This document shows, piece by piece, positions 54,886-62,478 of a DNA stretch of 64,000 nt. The notes under the pieces are model-generated. The model made no database searches. It worked only from the letters and a program-made list of their open reading frames with translations, and was not told the origin of the DNA. Made by a program: the position numbers and the translations under genes. The stretch comes from a virus, in the IMG/VR virus record IMGVR_UViG_3300033747_000022, positions 124,001-188,000 of that record, one strand, 5' to 3'. Position 1 is the first letter of the stretch. Each line of letters starts with the position of its first letter.

Positions 54886-55617
54886 ATGGAAGATTACTTA
54901 AAAAGATTTACAGAGCCTATTGTTATAAAGTCGCAAAAAGCAGCTGATAGGTTTTATGAACTTTTAGAAGAAGCTGAAAATCATAAATCTACACCAGAAG
55001 AAATAAATAAAAGAAAAACAAACATAAAGAAAACAATGGAAGAAATTGAAAGAGGAAAAAGGATAATTGAGTCAATCTTGGGTGTTAAAAATCTATATCT
55101 GATTGCTGACACCCATTTTGGCCATTATAACATTATAGAATATGAGAACAGACCTTTTTTAACAGCAGAAGAGATGGATGAATACATGATTGAAATGTGG
55201 AATGATACTGTTTGTCCACATGACACAGTGCTTCATCTAGGAGATTTCTTTCTTACTAACACCAAACGACAGATTGAGATTATGGACCGTTTAAACGGCA
55301 AAATTATACTCATTAGAGGTAATCACGACGGTCAATCACGAACAAAGCTCGTTGAAAGGCTTGGGTTTAAAGAAGTATATGACAGTTTTACCTTGATGGT
55401 TAATGATTACACTTTCGTTTTAACTCACAGACCAATGGAATTGAGTATAGAAGATGAGCTTTATTTTAAGTCACACAACATAATTAACATTCACGGACAT
55501 GTACATGGTGTTAAGGAAGAGAAATCTAAGTTTCACAAATGTGTTTCAGCAGAAAATTTATTATTAAAACCTATAAACTTAAAAAGACTAATAAAATTTA
55601 TAGAGAATGAAAGGTGA
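54886..55617 (+). CDS. calcineurin-like metallophosphoesterase
   Basis: 243 aa. An N-terminal 60-residue helical extension, then metal ligands in order: LIADTHFGHYNII, LHLGDFFL, LIRGNHDGQS, VLTHRPMEL and NIHGHVHG. This is the bacterial/phage phosphoesterase type with the THFGH start. Probably hydrolyses a phosphoester of a nucleotide or nucleic-acid end; substrate unknown. Confidence 0.9.
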   Translation: MEDYLKRFTEPIVIKSQKAADRFYELLEEAENHKSTPEEINKRKTNIKKTMEEIERGKRIIESILGVKNLYLIADTHFGHYNIIEYENRPFLTAEEMDEYMIEMWNDTVCPHDTVLHLGDFFLTNTKRQIEIMDRLNGKIILIRGNHDGQSRTKLVERLGFKEVYDSFTLMVNDYTFVLTHRPMELSIEDELYFKSHNIINIHGHVHGVKEEKSKFHKCVSAENLLLKPINLKRLIKFIENER

Positions 55618-55621
55618 TTAA

Positions 55622-56002
55622 ATGACAGAAAAAGAAGATTTAAATGGAGATATGCCTAGAATTATAGCTGTCGACTTTGACGGAACTATTGTTCAAAATA
55701 AATGGCCTGAAATTGGAGAGATTAATAAGCATGTTGTAGAAGAGATGAGAAGAGAAGATGAAGATGGCACTGTAATTATTCTCTGGACATGTCGGACTGG
55801 TAAAGAGCTTGAGGAAGCTATAAAATTCTGCTACGAAAATGATATACCTATTGACTATGCTAATGAAAATTGTGAATGGGTTAAGAATAATTTTAATGGC
55901 GAGGGAATAAAAGTGTTTGCTTTTCAGTATTGGGACGACAGAGCCCTTAATGTCGACGATATATCTGTTGGTATACCTTTAGATATTGGAGAGGATGAAT
56001 AA
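55622..56002 (+). CDS. HAD-like hydrolase
   Basis: 126 aa. IIAVDFDGTIVQNKWPEIGE (motif I with DxD), VIILWTCRTGKELEEA and KVFAFQYWDDRAL. Typical short phage HAD protein. Adjacent to a phosphoesterase and a nuclease, it may take part in nucleotide recycling or end processing. Confidence 0.85.
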   Translation: MTEKEDLNGDMPRIIAVDFDGTIVQNKWPEIGEINKHVVEEMRREDEDGTVIILWTCRTGKELEEAIKFCYENDIPIDYANENCEWVKNNFNGEGIKVFAFQYWDDRALNVDDISVGIPLDIGEDE

Positions 56003-56406
56003 TGTATCAATACAATGCCGTGATAGATGAGGTTATAGATGGTGATACCTTTGATGCAACAATTGATTTGGGCTTTTCTACATTAAAAAAAGAAAGGCTC
56101 AGACTCAAGGGTGTTGATACACCAGAGATGAGAACATCTAATAATAGAGAAAAAAACGCAGCTATACTTGTTACTGAGTTTGTAAAACACCTATTAAAAG
56201 ATAGAGAATTAGTAATTAAAACAAATAAAAAGGGTGGTTTTGGCAGGTATATTGCAGATATTTATCTACCAGAAGGTGGAACCTTGAGCGACTTTCTTCT
56301 AAAAAGAGGTTTAGCTAGGGAATATGAAACAGGAGCACCTGAATGGACCGAAAAACAATTAGCACATATTTTTAATGTACTTAATTTTATAAAGATTGGA
56401 GATTAG
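56002..56406 (+). CDS. thermonuclease (SNase) family nuclease
   Basis: 134 aa, one-base overlap with the HAD gene. VIDEVIDGDTFDATIDLGF, RLRLKGVDTPEMR and GGFGRYIADIYL carry the Arg-Asp-Glu-Arg active-site pattern of staphylococcal nuclease. There is no signal peptide, so it acts in the cell, perhaps degrading host nucleic acid. Confidence 0.92.
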   Translation: MYQYNAVIDEVIDGDTFDATIDLGFSTLKKERLRLKGVDTPEMRTSNNREKNAAILVTEFVKHLLKDRELVIKTNKKGGFGRYIADIYLPEGGTLSDFLLKRGLAREYETGAPEWTEKQLAHIFNVLNFIKIGD

Positions 56407-56409
56407 AAT

Positions 56410-56742
56410 ATGATTGAGTTTAACATGGTAGAGCAGTTTGCAATTTTAATACTTATGCACTTAATGTATGACTTTCACTGGCAGGGAGATTTTGTCGGAA
56501 CATACAAGGCTAAATACATTTTTATTTTATTCATACACTGTCTGACATGGGCTTTATTCTTGTCGCTTGGGTTAAAGATTCTTGGAATTTATACACTCTG
56601 GAAGTTTATGTTTTTATTTGCTACACATTTTATTATCGACCTGGCGAAAATTTCATTGCAGCGCGAGGCTCATTATTCTGGCTACTTAATAGCAGACCAG
56701 CTTGCCCATGTATTTACATTAATAATAGTCTTTATATTTTAG
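56410..56742 (+). CDS. DUF3307 membrane protein (110 aa)
   Basis: Four hydrophobic segments. The family pattern LMHLMYDFHWQGDFVGTYK, LFIHCLTWAL and HFIIDLAKI...ADQLAHVFTL places His and Asp residues inside membranes. DUF3307 proteins occur in phages and bacteria without a known role. Confidence 0.88.
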   Translation: MIEFNMVEQFAILILMHLMYDFHWQGDFVGTYKAKYIFILFIHCLTWALFLSLGLKILGIYTLWKFMFLFATHFIIDLAKISLQREAHYSGYLIADQLAHVFTLIIVFIF

Positions 56743-56752
56743 GGGGGGTAAA

Positions 56753-56950
56753 ATGAGTCACCTTTGGAAAAACGCTCCTGGTTATCAGAAGTATCAATCG
56801 CTTGAAGCTATGCTTTTAGCAAAGTGGGCTCTTGATGTAGGGAGCAGACAAAAAGCTTTAAGAATGAAAAAGATTGCTGATAAGATGGAGGATAAAAAAA
56901 GAAAATATAATGAAGGAAGAAGCTTTGTTTATCATTACAATCTAATTTAG
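56753..56950 (+). CDS. small hypothetical protein (65 aa)
   Basis: GGGGGGTAAA before ATG. Begins MSHLWKNAPGYQKYQSLEA, basic helical, possibly nucleic-acid binding. Unknown. Confidence 0.7.
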   Translation: MSHLWKNAPGYQKYQSLEAMLLAKWALDVGSRQKALRMKKIADKMEDKKRKYNEGRSFVYHYNLI

Positions 56951-56961
56951 GAGGTAAATAA

Positions 56962-57351
56962 ATGAATTACGAAAAAATGTGGGAAGAATTAAAAGATGAA
57001 ATTTTACAGCAGGTAGAACAGTACGGGACAAATAAAGATACGCTATCTGCAATGATGGAAATAGAAATGATGGAAATAGAAAAGTCCAATAAAATGTCGA
57101 TTAAGCCGCATGAATACCGTTTTGTAAGACTTGAAAATGGTCATGAATACCATTTTGTAAGACTTGAAAATGGTGAATGGGAAGGTTTTTATTTAGGCAA
57201 CAAACTTGTAGCAGAAAATCATAGATTATCAGCTGATGATGTACTAAAGCATGTTGATGATGCGCTTGTTCTTTATATGAGGGAAGAAGACTTTGAAAAA
57301 ATTAATCTTAGAATGCCAGAAGATTTTGCGGAATTAACAGAGGTGCTATAA
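56962..57351 (+). CDS. hypothetical protein with internal tandem duplications (129 aa)
   Basis: AGGAGGT before ATG. A 33-bp exact-length tandem repeat gives HEYRFVRLENG-HEYHFVRLENG near residues 50-71; just before it a 15-bp repeat duplicates MMEIE. Acidic overall. Function unknown. The recent duplications keep the frame. Confidence 0.72.
   Translation: MNYEKMWEELKDEILQQVEQYGTNKDTLSAMMEIEMMEIEKSNKMSIKPHEYRFVRLENGHEYHFVRLENGEWEGFYLGNKLVAENHRLSADDVLKHVDDALVLYMREEDFEKINLRMPEDFAELTEVL
57052..57081 (+). repeat. 15-bp tandem repeat
   Basis: ATGATGGAAATAGAA twice without interruption, inside the gene at 56962. Confidence 0.8.
57109..57174 (+). repeat. 33-bp tandem repeat
   Basis: Two units (57109-57141, 57142-57174) differing by one base (CGT versus CAT). 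In frame in the gene at 56962. Confidence 0.9.
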
Positions 57352-57594
57352 ATGATTGTTTTATTTGAGAGATTATTTTGGTTTTATTTAGCAGGAGTGA
57401 TGGCCACAATGTTTTTGTGGCTGTCACAGTATTTAGTTAATAAACATATTTGGGAAGATGCACTTGAACATATTATAAAGGCTTCATCAGCAAAAGATAA
57501 GAATGATATTTATTCTGCTATTTTTCTTTCATGTCTTTTAAGCTGGATTACAATTCTTGCATTTATTTATGTCAAGTCGATGTCTCCAAAATAG
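57352..57594 (+). CDS. small membrane protein (80 aa)
   Basis: ATG directly follows the previous stop. Two hydrophobic helices (LFWFYLAGVMATMFLWLSQY and IFLSCLLSWITILAFIYV) separated by a charged loop. Unknown. Confidence 0.72.
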   Translation: MIVLFERLFWFYLAGVMATMFLWLSQYLVNKHIWEDALEHIIKASSAKDKNDIYSAIFLSCLLSWITILAFIYVKSMSPK

Positions 57595-57609
57595 AAAGCG
57601 AGGATTATT

Positions 57610-57843
57610 ATGGATTTTGAGCCAAACTTTATTAAACTTGATTATAATATAATAAATGTCAACTCAATTATTAATATTGAAATTTATGAAAAAGAAAATA
57701 TGGTTGAGCCATATTATTTAGAAATAACATTAACAGATAAAAATATCGTTAAAACTTTTAAATACCGAATGCAAAGAGATTCGGTTATGAGAAAACTTTA
57801 CAACTATATAAAAGATAATGGAGTTTTACTAGAGCTAGAATAA
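57610..57843 (+). CDS. hypothetical protein (77 aa)
   Basis: ATG 57610. Beta-rich small domain (NSIINIEIYEKENMVEPYYL, EITLTDKNIVKTFKYR). The outline resembles a PH-like or Sm-like fold, not nameable from sequence alone. Confidence 0.7.
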   Translation: MDFEPNFIKLDYNIINVNSIINIEIYEKENMVEPYYLEITLTDKNIVKTFKYRMQRDSVMRKLYNYIKDNGVLLELE

Positions 57844-57856
57844 AGGAGAATTAAAA

Positions 57857-57958
57857 ATGGATTTCTTAATAGGAACAGTATTTACAATTGGAGCACTTGT
57901 GATACTATATGCAATATTTAAAATATTAAAAGTATTATATTATTGGATGTTTTTATAA
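57857..57958 (+). CDS. 33-aa membrane peptide
   Basis: AAAGGAGA 6 bases before ATG. One membrane helix (LIGTVFTIGALVILYAIF) and an aromatic end. Last gene before a terminator. Confidence 0.6.
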   Translation: MDFLIGTVFTIGALVILYAIFKILKVLYYWMFL

Positions 57959-57988
57959 AAAAGCTTCGCAAAAAAGTTTCGCAATATA

Positions 57989-58017
57989 TTCGTAAAATGC
58001 TGATTTTACGAAGTTTT
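57989..58017 (+). terminator. intrinsic terminator
   Basis: TTCGTAAAAT-GCTG-ATTTTACGAA, ten perfect pairs, followed by GTTTTCC. Confidence 0.7.
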
Positions 58018-58209
58018 CCTAGTAATTTACTATGAATTAATTAACATCTAAGTTTATTATTTCTAAATTCTGTCTCAATATCCCAAGATATCTAGGTTTT
58101 TGGGATAAAATGGAAAAAATGAAATAAATTATATGGCCTCATATCGTCAAAAGTTTTTAGTTTGTGGGTATAACTAAATACTTTTTTAAAATTAGAGGGG
58201 TTAGTTCTT

Positions 58210-58238
58210 TTGTTTCTATATTCATAAGTTCATATAAT
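58210..58238 (+). promoter_or_regulatory. probable promoter for the 58.3-kb operon
   Basis: TTGTTT, 17 bases, perfect TATAAT. No extended -10 here. Confidence 0.55.
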
Positions 58239-58325
58239 GACTAAACATAATAACAATACATGTTTTTATATTCTTAAGCATACTTAGTTCATAAGAATAA
58301 ATAAATTTAAGAAGGAATGTTTTTT

Positions 58326-58928
58326 ATGGCAGATATTGTATTTCCAAAAAATGAGAGCTTTGAACATTTTACTTTAAAAGAAATTGGTAAGCTTTATTTA
58401 AAACATAACCAGCTCTGCAACTTTGTGGCGGATGAATTTACTATCCCCCACTACTTCTCTCGTCTTGCAGAAAAACAGTTTGATTTAAAACTTGGTTATA
58501 AGATACATAACAAAAGTATTACAGATGCTTTTGGGTTTAAGGCAACCTACTCTGGTGATGTGACGATTAAATCGGTTGAGGCTAAGGCCTCTTATTCTGA
58601 CTTTCAAAACGGTTTCTGCATCGGCGGTGAGTATAATTATCTCATAGCACCAAAAGGAGTTATCCCTGTGGATGAGGTCCCTTCTTTTGTCGGTTTGATT
58701 GAGATTGATTTTGATAAGTTCTACTATAAAGGTAATAGAATAAAGTCGGGTTATAAGACTATCCAGAGGGCCAGAAAAATAAAGATACCTAAAAAAAGAA
58801 AAGAACAAACTGTTGAAAGATTAAAGTGGAGGATGCTTTATAAATTAAGTAAGGATTTCTACATGAGAAATAACTGGCTTTATAAAACTAAACTAAGGAA
58901 AAAATATGGAGATAAATTTAAGGATTGA
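58326..58928 (+). CDS. MmcB-like PD-(D/E)XK nuclease family protein (200 aa)
   Basis: ATG 58326, 9 bases after AAGAAGGA. SVEAKASYSDFQNGF (ExK motif) followed by GGEYNYLIAPKGVIPVDEVP and SFVGLIEIDFDKF matches the MmcB-type fold in which a DNA-repair nuclease domain is followed by the GVI..E.P..VGLI strand pair. Basic C-terminus for DNA binding. Probably a DNA repair or processing nuclease. Confidence 0.7.
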   Translation: MADIVFPKNESFEHFTLKEIGKLYLKHNQLCNFVADEFTIPHYFSRLAEKQFDLKLGYKIHNKSITDAFGFKATYSGDVTIKSVEAKASYSDFQNGFCIGGEYNYLIAPKGVIPVDEVPSFVGLIEIDFDKFYYKGNRIKSGYKTIQRARKIKIPKKRKEQTVERLKWRMLYKLSKDFYMRNNWLYKTKLRKKYGDKFKD

Positions 58929-58939
58929 GGTGTTTTAAT

Positions 58940-59173
58940 TTGAGATTTAAAAAGGTAAAGGTATTTAAGAGCGAGCTATGGAATATCACTATTTATGCAT
59001 ATCTTATAACTGTTCTTTTATATGCTCTCCTCTCTCTTTTTGAGCTTGGTAGAGAGGTCGAATATACATATACATTGGCTGCCTGGATTTTAGATAACTT
59101 AAGATTTATTATAATGACTATTTTATTGTTCTACTATGGATACTATGAGAGGGAGCGGTTTAGTAATGAATAA
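58940..59173 (+). CDS. small membrane protein (77 aa)
   Basis: TTG 58940 chosen, 8 bases after GAGGTG. Two hydrophobic helices (YAYLITVLLYALLSLF and FIIMTILLFYYGYY) with a basic start. Unknown. Confidence 0.7.
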   Translation: MRFKKVKVFKSELWNITIYAYLITVLLYALLSLFELGREVEYTYTLAAWILDNLRFIIMTILLFYYGYYERERFSNE

Positions 59174-59378
59174 AGAAGTTAGAAAAGTTTTTCGTCTTGA
59201 AGATGGTGGCGTTTTTAAAGAGGTTAACTTCTCCGATTTGAAAAAAGATGATATGTTTAAGATGTATGAACCAGATGGAATGCTTGTATCTGATAAGAAT
59301 GACAGAGTTCTTTTTACATGTATTTCAGACGCATACATTAATGATGGAGTATATACTGTAGATATTAATGGGAGTTGA
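59166..59378 (+). CDS. hypothetical protein (70 aa)
   Basis: ATG overlaps the previous stop by 8 bases after GAGGGAGCGG. Short beta-rich protein (MNKEVRKVFRLEDGGVFKEV, DNDRV-type turns, GVYTVDINGS). Unknown. Confidence 0.65.
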   Translation: MNKEVRKVFRLEDGGVFKEVNFSDLKKDDMFKMYEPDGMLVSDKNDRVLFTCISDAYINDGVYTVDINGS

Positions 59379-59629
59379 TGATGATGATTAAAAAAGGAGA
59401 TATTGTCTATCACAAAGGACTGCTCGAACGCCGTGGAATCAATAACAATTGTGAGTTTAAAGTTAATAAAGTAGAAAATGATAAGGCTGAAGTTGAGGTA
59501 GTTGTCCCTGCCGAGGACCCTTTCGATAGAGTCGGTATGAAGTGGACTAAAATACCAATTGAAAATCTAATTAAAGTTAGAGATTATAACCAAAGTGAAG
59601 TTAAAGAGTTTGATATGGAGGGATTTTAA
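59375..59629 (+). CDS. hypothetical protein (84 aa)
   Basis: Several ATG codons in a row at the start (ATGATGATGATG). IKKGDIVYHKGLLERRG and AEVEVVVPAEDPFDRVGMKW suggest an SH3-like barrel. ATGA overlap with the previous gene and a one-base overlap with the next. Confidence 0.7.
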   Translation: MMMMIKKGDIVYHKGLLERRGINNNCEFKVNKVENDKAEVEVVVPAEDPFDRVGMKWTKIPIENLIKVRDYNQSEVKEFDMEGF

Positions 59630-59967
59630 TGAGTGAAATGGTACATTTTAAGGGTCAGTTAGTGCCTTTGACAAGGCCTGAAGGTATGACACTTGAAGAA
59701 CAAATGAAAGATGTAGCTGGTATTACAGAGGTTAAAAGCTATTATGACAGCTTAGAAGAACAGTTTTTGGAAGCTGCTTACAAGAAGTTTGCTGTTATCG
59801 ATGATACTATCTACCGGATTGAAATGGAAGATGTTTATTATGATGATATCTTTGAATCTAATTTTAACGATGACGGAACTATAAGCTTTGAAACAAAGTA
59901 TTATAATGGTGGCTGCTCTTTTTATGAGGCTTTAGGTTATGCCCTGAAGAGTGATAATAATGCCTAG
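59629..59967 (+). CDS. hypothetical protein (112 aa)
   Basis: ATG overlaps the previous TAA; GGAGGG upstream. Acidic, with LVPLTRPEGMTLEEQMKDVA and YKKFAVIDDTIYRIEMED. The second segment is seen in other small phage proteins. Function unknown. Confidence 0.72.
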   Translation: MSEMVHFKGQLVPLTRPEGMTLEEQMKDVAGITEVKSYYDSLEEQFLEAAYKKFAVIDDTIYRIEMEDVYYDDIFESNFNDDGTISFETKYYNGGCSFYEALGYALKSDNNA

Positions 59968-60094
59968 AGCTTATTGCGATGCATCTGATTGCGAATATCA
60001 TGATTTAGGCGAATGCTGGACAGATGAAGTTTTTTTAGATGAGAAGGGTAAATGCAGAAACTATAAAAAAGAGGATGATGACAACAATGAGTAA
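59960..60094 (+). CDS. small cysteine-containing acidic protein (44 aa)
   Basis: ATG inside the end of the previous gene. Cysteines in YCDASDCEYHDLGECW and GKCRNY give a C-x5-C-x7-C pattern, a likely metal site. It overlaps the next gene by 8 bases. Confidence 0.55.
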   Translation: MPRAYCDASDCEYHDLGECWTDEVFLDEKGKCRNYKKEDDDNNE

Positions 60095-60458
60095 GGAGCT
60101 TCTATTTTCTGTAACTAAAAACGACTTAGAAATTGAGACTTTTCGCTCTGGTGGCCCGGGCGGACAAAACCAAAACTCACGAGAAACTGGTGTCAGAATT
60201 AGACATAAAGAGTCAGGGGCTGTGGCCGAGTCAAGAAACCACAGGACTCAGGCTAAGAATAAAAAGGCTGCACTTGAAAGACTTGTAAAGACAGATGAAT
60301 TTAAAAAATGGCATAAGCTTAAAACAAGCTATGCTCTAAAGGGTGTTGATGACTATAAAAAGAAACTAGAAAAAGAAGTTGATGCCTGGATGAGTGATAG
60401 TAATTTAAAAATAGAAAGTTTTAATAGTGAAAGTAAACAATGGGAGGAATTAAATTAA
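60087..60458 (+). CDS. GGQ-domain peptidyl-tRNA hydrolase-like protein (release-factor family)
   Basis: ATG 60087 (alternatives 60075 and 60078). 123 aa. FRSGGPGGQNQNSRETGVR carries the catalytic GGQ, followed by HKESGAVAESRNHRTQAKNKK, the class I release-factor catalytic domain without stop-codon recognition parts. Such ArfB/PrfH-like proteins release peptides from stalled or damaged ribosomes. PrfH is often linked with RtcB-type RNA repair, and this phage has both, 60 kb apart. Confidence 0.88.
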   Translation: MSKELLFSVTKNDLEIETFRSGGPGGQNQNSRETGVRIRHKESGAVAESRNHRTQAKNKKAALERLVKTDEFKKWHKLKTSYALKGVDDYKKKLEKEVDAWMSDSNLKIESFNSESKQWEELN

Positions 60459-60757
60459 TGATAGAGATTACAACTGTAGAGGAATTCGAGGACTTTATCA
60501 ATCAGGACAAACATGTTGTGGTTGATTTTTACGCTAAATGGTGTGGAAAGTGTAAGCAACTTAAAGGAAGGTTAATGGCCCAGTATGCTGATAAGTTTGA
60601 TATTTACACAGTTGATGTTGACTCTTTTGAGGCTTTAGCTGAAGAGTATAACGTAAAAGGACTTCCGAAACTTATATTGTTTAAAAATGGAGAGATTGTT
60701 GAAGAACAGGATAAATCAGCTATGGTATTTCTAAAAAAGATAAAAACATTACTATAA
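60458..60757 (+). CDS. thioredoxin-like protein
   Basis: ATG 60458 after GGGAGGA. 99 aa: VVVDFYAKWCGKCKQLK has the CxxC redox site (WCGKC), and YNVKGLPKLILFKNGEIV the cis-Pro loop. A general dithiol reductant; it could serve reductases such as other phage or host redox enzymes, although class III RNR of some types uses formate instead. Last plus-strand gene before the convergent block. Confidence 0.92.
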   Translation: MIEITTVEEFEDFINQDKHVVVDFYAKWCGKCKQLKGRLMAQYADKFDIYTVDVDSFEALAEEYNVKGLPKLILFKNGEIVEEQDKSAMVFLKKIKTLL

Positions 60758-60763
60758 AAAAAG

Positions 60764-60789
60764 AAGCCGTCCTTTTAAGGGCGGCTTTT
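60764..60789. terminator. bidirectional terminator between the plus and minus gene blocks
   Basis: AAGCCGTCC-TTTTAA-GGGCGGCTT with TTGTC on the plus side and a run of A upstream that serves as U-tract (CTTTTTTT) for the minus strand. Confidence 0.85.
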
Positions 60790-60800
60790 GTCATTTCTAT

Positions 60801-61385
60801 TTAGTTTTCTATTAACAAATCAGCTGTAGAATAAATGGCTACACCTAATGCTATGTACTCAATTTTTTCTATAAAGCTCATTGAATACATCTTTTCCTGT
60901 TCATTTATTATATCGTCTTTAAGCATTAGCTGCTCTTTCTGCAGTCCTATCACCTGATTGGCGTTAGCTATTGCACTGTCAAAAGATTCTTTCTGGTTTT
61001 TAATAGAAACTTTAAGCATGTCATTTTCATCTTCTAAGGATAATATGTATTTATCTTGAAGTTCATTCTCCTTTTTTAATCCTTTTATTAAAGATTCCTG
61101 TTTGGCTACAATGCTTTTTAGTTTCGATACTTCATTTTCAAGAGATTTAATCTTATTTGCAACATCAATAGCTTCCTGTTCTGTTAAATCATATTTTTTA
61201 CTTTCTATTATCTTTTTTAGAGTTTCTATCTCTGCCTCTTGAGCTTTTATAGTGTTGCTTAGTTCTACTATTGTTGCAGATTCAGCATTAGCCTTCTGGC
61301 TTCCCATCATCATTAATACTATCAATAATATAACTATAAGCAGCGTCGCCATCAGAGTCGCCAAATTCTCCGGGTGCATTCTCAT
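60801..61385 (-). CDS. exported coiled-coil protein, spanin-like (194 aa)
   Basis: Minus strand. A hydrophobic leader (ATLLIVILLIVLMMMGSQ) is followed by ANA-ES, a possible signal peptidase I site. A long coiled coil occupies residues 40-165, and a moderately hydrophobic end (IEYIALGVAIYSTADLLI) may insert into or lie on a membrane. It overlaps the upstream gene by 98 bases in another frame, the kind of nesting seen in spanin pairs. Role in envelope disruption is inferred. Confidence 0.7.
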   Translation of the reverse strand: MRMHPENLATLMATLLIVILLIVLMMMGSQKANAESATIVELSNTIKAQEAEIETLKKIIESKKYDLTEQEAIDVANKIKSLENEVSKLKSIVAKQESLIKGLKKENELQDKYILSLEDENDMLKVSIKNQKESFDSAIANANQVIGLQKEQLMLKDDIINEQEKMYSMSFIEKIEYIALGVAIYSTADLLIEN

Positions 61386-61728
61386 CGTCCTCGAGCTCCT
61401 TTTTTAGGGTTTCAATTTCCTTTTCTTTTTCCCTATTTTTTTCTTTCTGTTGTTCAATCTGTTTTTGAATTAAGTCTCTCTTCTCTTTCATCTCTTTGGT
61501 CTTCTGCATCGAATCCTCAAACTCTTTGTCATATTTCTTAGCGTCTTTTTTTAGCTGCTCCTGCCTGATTTTTACCTCTTCTCTAATTCTCTTTTCCTTT
61601 TCTTTTTTGCTTTTGATTTTTCTTTCTATCTCTTCTTTATCTTTACTTTTACTGAAGAAAACAAATGCTAAAGCAGCACCTATCCCTGATAGAATATAAA
61701 CCAAAGCTTCCTTTATTTTATTAAACAT
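61288..61728 (-). CDS. membrane-anchored coiled-coil protein, spanin-like (146 aa)
   Basis: One N-terminal membrane helix (YILSGIGAALAFVFF) and about 100 residues of highly charged Lys/Glu coiled coil, then an acidic end GEFGDSDGDAAY. The layout (anchor plus coiled coil, next to holins, overlapping a second exported coiled-coil gene) is that of an i-spanin, though neither protein shows a lipobox. Confidence 0.7.
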   Translation of the reverse strand: MFNKIKEALVYILSGIGAALAFVFFSKSKDKEEIERKIKSKKEKEKRIREEVKIRQEQLKKDAKKYDKEFEDSMQKTKEMKEKRDLIQKQIEQQKEKNREKEKEIETLKKELEDDENAPGEFGDSDGDAAYSYIIDSINDDGKPEG

Positions 61729-61748
61729 AAATTCGCACCTTCTTTTTT

Positions 61749-61985
61749 TTATTTAAAGTTCTTAAGCAGTTCCTTTAAAATACCTTTAAGCATCGTCATC
61801 CCGCCGGAAAGACCTACAACAAGATAAAAGACAATTTTTACATCTTCAAAATCAATCATCTTGAGGAAAAAAGCCGGCACAGTAATCAAAAGAAGCACCA
61901 AGGCTAAGATATAATCTATAATTCTCTCCACTCTGTCATCTACTCCATCCTGGTCCCTGTCTAAAAACTCTCTTTTTTCTTCCAT
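61749..61985 (-). CDS. holin-like membrane protein (78 aa)
   Basis: ATG at 61985, 8 bases after GGAG on the minus strand. Charged start (MEEKREFLDRDQDGVDDR), then two membrane helices (IIDYILALVLLLITVPAFFL and VFYLVVGLSGGMTMLKGIL) and a basic tail: the class II holin outline. Next to spanin-like genes, so part of a lysis cassette. Confidence 0.7.
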   Translation of the reverse strand: MEEKREFLDRDQDGVDDRVERIIDYILALVLLLITVPAFFLKMIDFEDVKIVFYLVVGLSGGMTMLKGILKELLKNFK

Positions 61986-62039
61986 TAAGACCACTCCTAT
62001 TTAAATTTTTACCCCCTTTTTAACCTCCTTTTTATGCCT

Positions 62040-62420
62040 TTACCGTCTCTCAATATCCTTTTTTATACTTTCAATCTCTCCCTTTAAGTCGACCTTTACC
62101 TCGCTTAAATCCTTTCTCATTTCCGCTACAGCTGTTGCTATCTCCTTAATTGCGTGGCGGTGTTCTCCCATCTGCACTTCTAATGTATGTGCAAATTTAG
62201 TCTGGTTTTTTTGTGACTGAGTTAAGAGCTTTCTCGTCTCTTCCGCATCACAGATTACTTTATCAAGCATCTCCGATTTTTCTTTTGAGTTTTCTCTTTC
62301 TCTTTCAATCATGACCTTGACTATTGAATAGATTACACCAACTAACATAGCTATCAAGTAGAGATAAGGGTTTGATAGTGTGTCTCCTAGTACTGAGATT
62401 AATTTTGTGAATTCTACCAT
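62040..62420 (-). CDS. membrane-anchored coiled-coil protein, BhlA/holin-like (126 aa)
   Basis: One N-terminal membrane helix (YLYLIAMLVGVIYSIVKVMI) and a long charged coiled coil with heptads ending KGEIESIKKDIERR. Similar in plan to BhlA/UviB or XhlA-type holin partners. Position supports lysis; sequence alone does not prove it. Confidence 0.65.
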   Translation of the reverse strand: MVEFTKLISVLGDTLSNPYLYLIAMLVGVIYSIVKVMIERERENSKEKSEMLDKVICDAEETRKLLTQSQKNQTKFAHTLEVQMGEHRHAIKEIATAVAEMRKDLSEVKVDLKGEIESIKKDIERR

Positions 62421-62478
62421 CTTCTTAAGTTACCTCCTAGACATATTTAATGTCCCCCCTGTGATAGCCCCTTTTGAA

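Larger units (their letters stand above)
57959..58325 (+). other. non-coding regulatory region, 367 bases
   Basis: No gene recognised. It holds a terminator (57989), a hairpin TATCCCAA/TTGGGATA (58079-58107), a 23-bp dyad TTTAGTT-n9-AACTAAA (58156-58178), a promoter (58210-58238) and ATTCTTA/TAAGAAT arms near 58270-58300. Very AT-rich. The density of dyads suggests an operator region or a second control site. Confidence 0.6.
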
